Source: MGBC163016 sp964469815 (lineage in GTDB: Bacteria > Actinomycetota > Coriobacteriia > Coriobacteriales > Eggerthellaceae). Taken from it: DNA of 39,214 nucleotides. A model generated the notes under the pieces. That model made no database searches, was not told the DNA's origin, and was given only the letters and a program-made list of their open reading frames with translations. Both the position numbers and the translations under genes were made by a program. Positions 37,613-39,214 of this stretch are shown in pieces (the stretch's first letter is position 1; every line of letters begins with the position of its first letter). The stretch lies in the NCBI GenBank assembly GCA_964469815.1, contig CAYXZC010000012.1:1-39214 (forward strand), given 5' to 3'.

Positions 37613-38143
37613 CTAGCCCACTTCAGGAGTGTAGCAAGTGGTCACCACACGTGCTATATGGACATCCAGATCATCATAGACATCCGTGGTGAAGAAGCCC
37701 ACCCTTCTTCCTGACTGGTCAGCGTCGCAAGTAGCCACGAGCTTCGAGCCTCGCGTGGATTTCATGAACTCTATGGTGCTGACAAGCGAAACGGAACCGG
37801 TGGATCCAGGCATGGATGCAGCCGCGAAAGCATAATCGGCAAGCGTGAACACCACGCCCCCCATAACATGCCCTGAAGCATTGAAGTGCTTCTTCGGATC
37901 TATATCCATGACGGCCTTGCCATGGCCTTTCCAGCTCTCCGTGATCTTGCAGCCGGTCTGCTTGGTCGCATAAAGGTCATCTTTGAAAAACGTATGTATC
38001 TCCTCATCGGTGGGGTATTCGGGAAACACCGATGGATTCCTTACATCATTACCGGTCGCAGACGAGCTCATATCCTTCACCTTATTCATATCCTCTTCAA
38101 CATCCGATGATCCAGCGCATGCGCATCGACTATCGCGGATCAT
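37613..38143 (-). CDS. PaaI-like hotdog-fold thioesterase
   Basis: A hotdog-fold protein of up to 176 residues, likely an acyl-CoA thioesterase. The family core HFNASGHVMGGVVFTLADYAFAAAS carries the usual N-x2-G-H-V-M-G-G-x-2-x-T-L-A-D pattern, with the catalytic acid likely the Asp of LADYAF. The next strands are SLVSTIEFMKSTRGSKLVATCD. The ATG at 38143 overlaps the gltX stop (ATGA), which suggests coupling; alternatives at 38089 and 38071 would remove a 17-23 residue, poorly conserved-looking N-terminus. The substrate is unknown. Confidence 0.85.
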   Translation of the reverse strand: MIRDSRCACAGSSDVEEDMNKVKDMSSSATGNDVRNPSVFPEYPTDEEIHTFFKDDLYATKQTGCKITESWKGHGKAVMDIDPKKHFNASGHVMGGVVFTLADYAFAAASMPGSTGSVSLVSTIEFMKSTRGSKLVATCDADQSGRRVGFFTTDVYDDLDVHIARVVTTCYTPEVG

Positions 38144-39214
38144 TCCCCGAAAACCTGGGCTGAAACGCCATCTATACGTGCGAGCACATCCTGACGATCC
38201 AGAAGCTCGATCGACTCGAACAAAGGAGGCGAGACCATATTTCCGGCAACGGCAACACGCAGAGGCTGGAACAGCAACTTGGGCTTAAGCTCCGCCGCTT
38301 CACCTTTTTGCTTGCAAGCCTCTTGAAGAGGATCGGCCTGCCAAGGGATGTCCTCATCGGCAAGCACGCTCCTACAGATAGCGAGCGCTTCATCAGCTCG
38401 CGCACCCTCCTTCTTGAGCACCTTTTGCACCGACTTCTCATCAAGCCTTACATTTGGCCCCCAGAAGAGGAATTCCAACTTCGAGGGTATCTCATCGAAG
38501 CGATTCACCCTCTCGATGATGAGCGGATACATCTTGAGATACCTATCCTGATCATCGGCCACATCGGCTATGTATGACTGCCACTTCTCCTCATCGATGC
38601 CGCTTCCTGGAATACGGAGCTCACGCGCGGATTCGGCTAGCTCCTCTTTTGTCGGCGTTGGGCAAATACAGATGCCGGGCACGATCGATGCTCCTTGAGC
38701 ATGTGCCTCAGCAAGCCAGGGGGTCGCCATGACGAGCCACTTCTCAGGACTAAGCTCGCGCATATAGACACCATCCATCCAGCTGAGCTTCGTCTCATCG
38801 AATATGCTGTCCTTCTTGGTTATCCGATCGAGCGAGAAGCTGCGACAAAGCTCATCACGGCTGATTATTGTAGTCTCACCATCGAGCGACCAACCGAGCA
38901 GAGCCAGGTAGTTCACCATCGCATCCGAGAGGTATCCGAAGTCGCGATAGTCCTCCACGTTCGTGGCACCATGGCGCTTGGAAAGCTTCTTGCCATCAGG
39001 CCCCAATATCATCGGAAGATGCGCGAAGGTGGGGATGTCATAGCCGAGCGCCTCGTAGATGAGGATCTGGCGCGGCGTGTTGGAGAGATGGTCATCTCCG
39101 CGGATAACATGCGTGATGCCCATATTCGCATCATCGCAAACGACCGCGAAGTTGTAGGTCGGGCTTCCATCGCTTCGCACGAGTATCATGTCATCCATCA
39201 CATCGGCCGGAAAG
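38140..39214 (-). CDS. gltX: Glutamyl-tRNA synthetase, C-terminal part
   Basis: The class I synthetase that charges tRNA-Glu; the start lies beyond the right edge. Visible are the end of the catalytic domain (SDGSPTYNFAVVCDDANMGITHVIRGDDHLSNTPRQ region), the KMSKS-type loop KLSKRHG and the alpha-helical anticodon-binding domain ending QVFGE. The frame continues unbroken to the window end, so about 358 residues are present. The stop overlaps the downstream thioesterase start by four bases. It heads the minus-strand operon that ends with the ECF genes. Confidence 0.96.
   Translation of the reverse strand, partial: FPADVMDDMILVRSDGSPTYNFAVVCDDANMGITHVIRGDDHLSNTPRQILIYEALGYDIPTFAHLPMILGPDGKKLSKRHGATNVEDYRDFGYLSDAMVNYLALLGWSLDGETTIISRDELCRSFSLDRITKKDSIFDETKLSWMDGVYMRELSPEKWLVMATPWLAEAHAQGASIVPGICICPTPTKEELAESARELRIPGSGIDEEKWQSYIADVADDQDRYLKMYPLIIERVNRFDEIPSKLEFLFWGPNVRLDEKSVQKVLKKEGARADEALAICRSVLADEDIPWQADPLQEACKQKGEAAELKPKLLFQPLRVAVAGNMVSPPLFESIELLDRQDVLARIDGVSAQVFGE

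Overview
The window looks like a chromosomal contig from an anaerobic, gut-type actinobacterium of class Coriobacteriia (Eggerthellaceae-like). The signs are a Tat-exported uptake [NiFe]-hydrogenase, a DMSO-reductase-family molybdoenzyme with small Fe-S partners, dapL-type lysine synthesis, many short-spaced genes with strong Shine-Dalgarno sites, and moderate GC. Two runs of ten N (28704-28713 and 31234-31243) show that it is a draft or metagenome assembly. The taxonomic call rests on gene content and style, not on a marker-gene comparison.

Layout. 1-1230: the str operon (rpsL-rpsG-fusA, minus strand) with a consensus-like promoter. 1321-5215: a hydrogenase operon (small subunit, large subunit, cytochrome b; minus strand) with a palindrome over its candidate -35 box. 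5270-9757: minus-strand housekeeping and uncharacterised genes (pheA, mntP, a large AAA-like protein without a P-loop, a HAD phosphatase).

10006-19241 is accessory DNA. It begins at tRNA-Asp(GTC), whose 3' half is duplicated 1403 bp downstream. Between the two copies lie an MNT/HEPN-type gene pair and a stand-alone CdiA-CT-like nuclease with a candidate leaderless promoter. A CtkA/HipA-like kinase follows. Next comes a TetR-controlled operon encoding a molybdopterin oxidoreductase, a two-cluster ferredoxin subunit, a double Cys4 mini-protein and a four-helix membrane protein. After that is a REP-RAYT transposase element between a patatin remnant and an intact patatin gene. REP copies supply the stop codons of both the patatin gene and the ogt gene.

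19761-24129: a GLUG-type surface protein, then a sigma/RsgI-like anti-sigma module with a secreted DGDG-repeat protein. 24313-25010: a small heat-shock gene behind a CIRCE element. 25306-29840: a possible small gene, two strong hairpins and a heterodimeric ABC exporter. 29977-33310: dapL, a small membrane protein and an AGCS sodium:amino-acid symporter. 33563-39214: a tight minus-strand operon gltX - hotdog thioesterase - tlyA - ecfT - ecfAA' - ecfS.

The best candidates for undescribed biology are the TetR/molybdoenzyme operon (12611-17124), the tRNA-Asp mini-island (10006-11491) and the sigma/anti-sigma module whose membrane and secreted proteins both end in His/Gly-rich tails.
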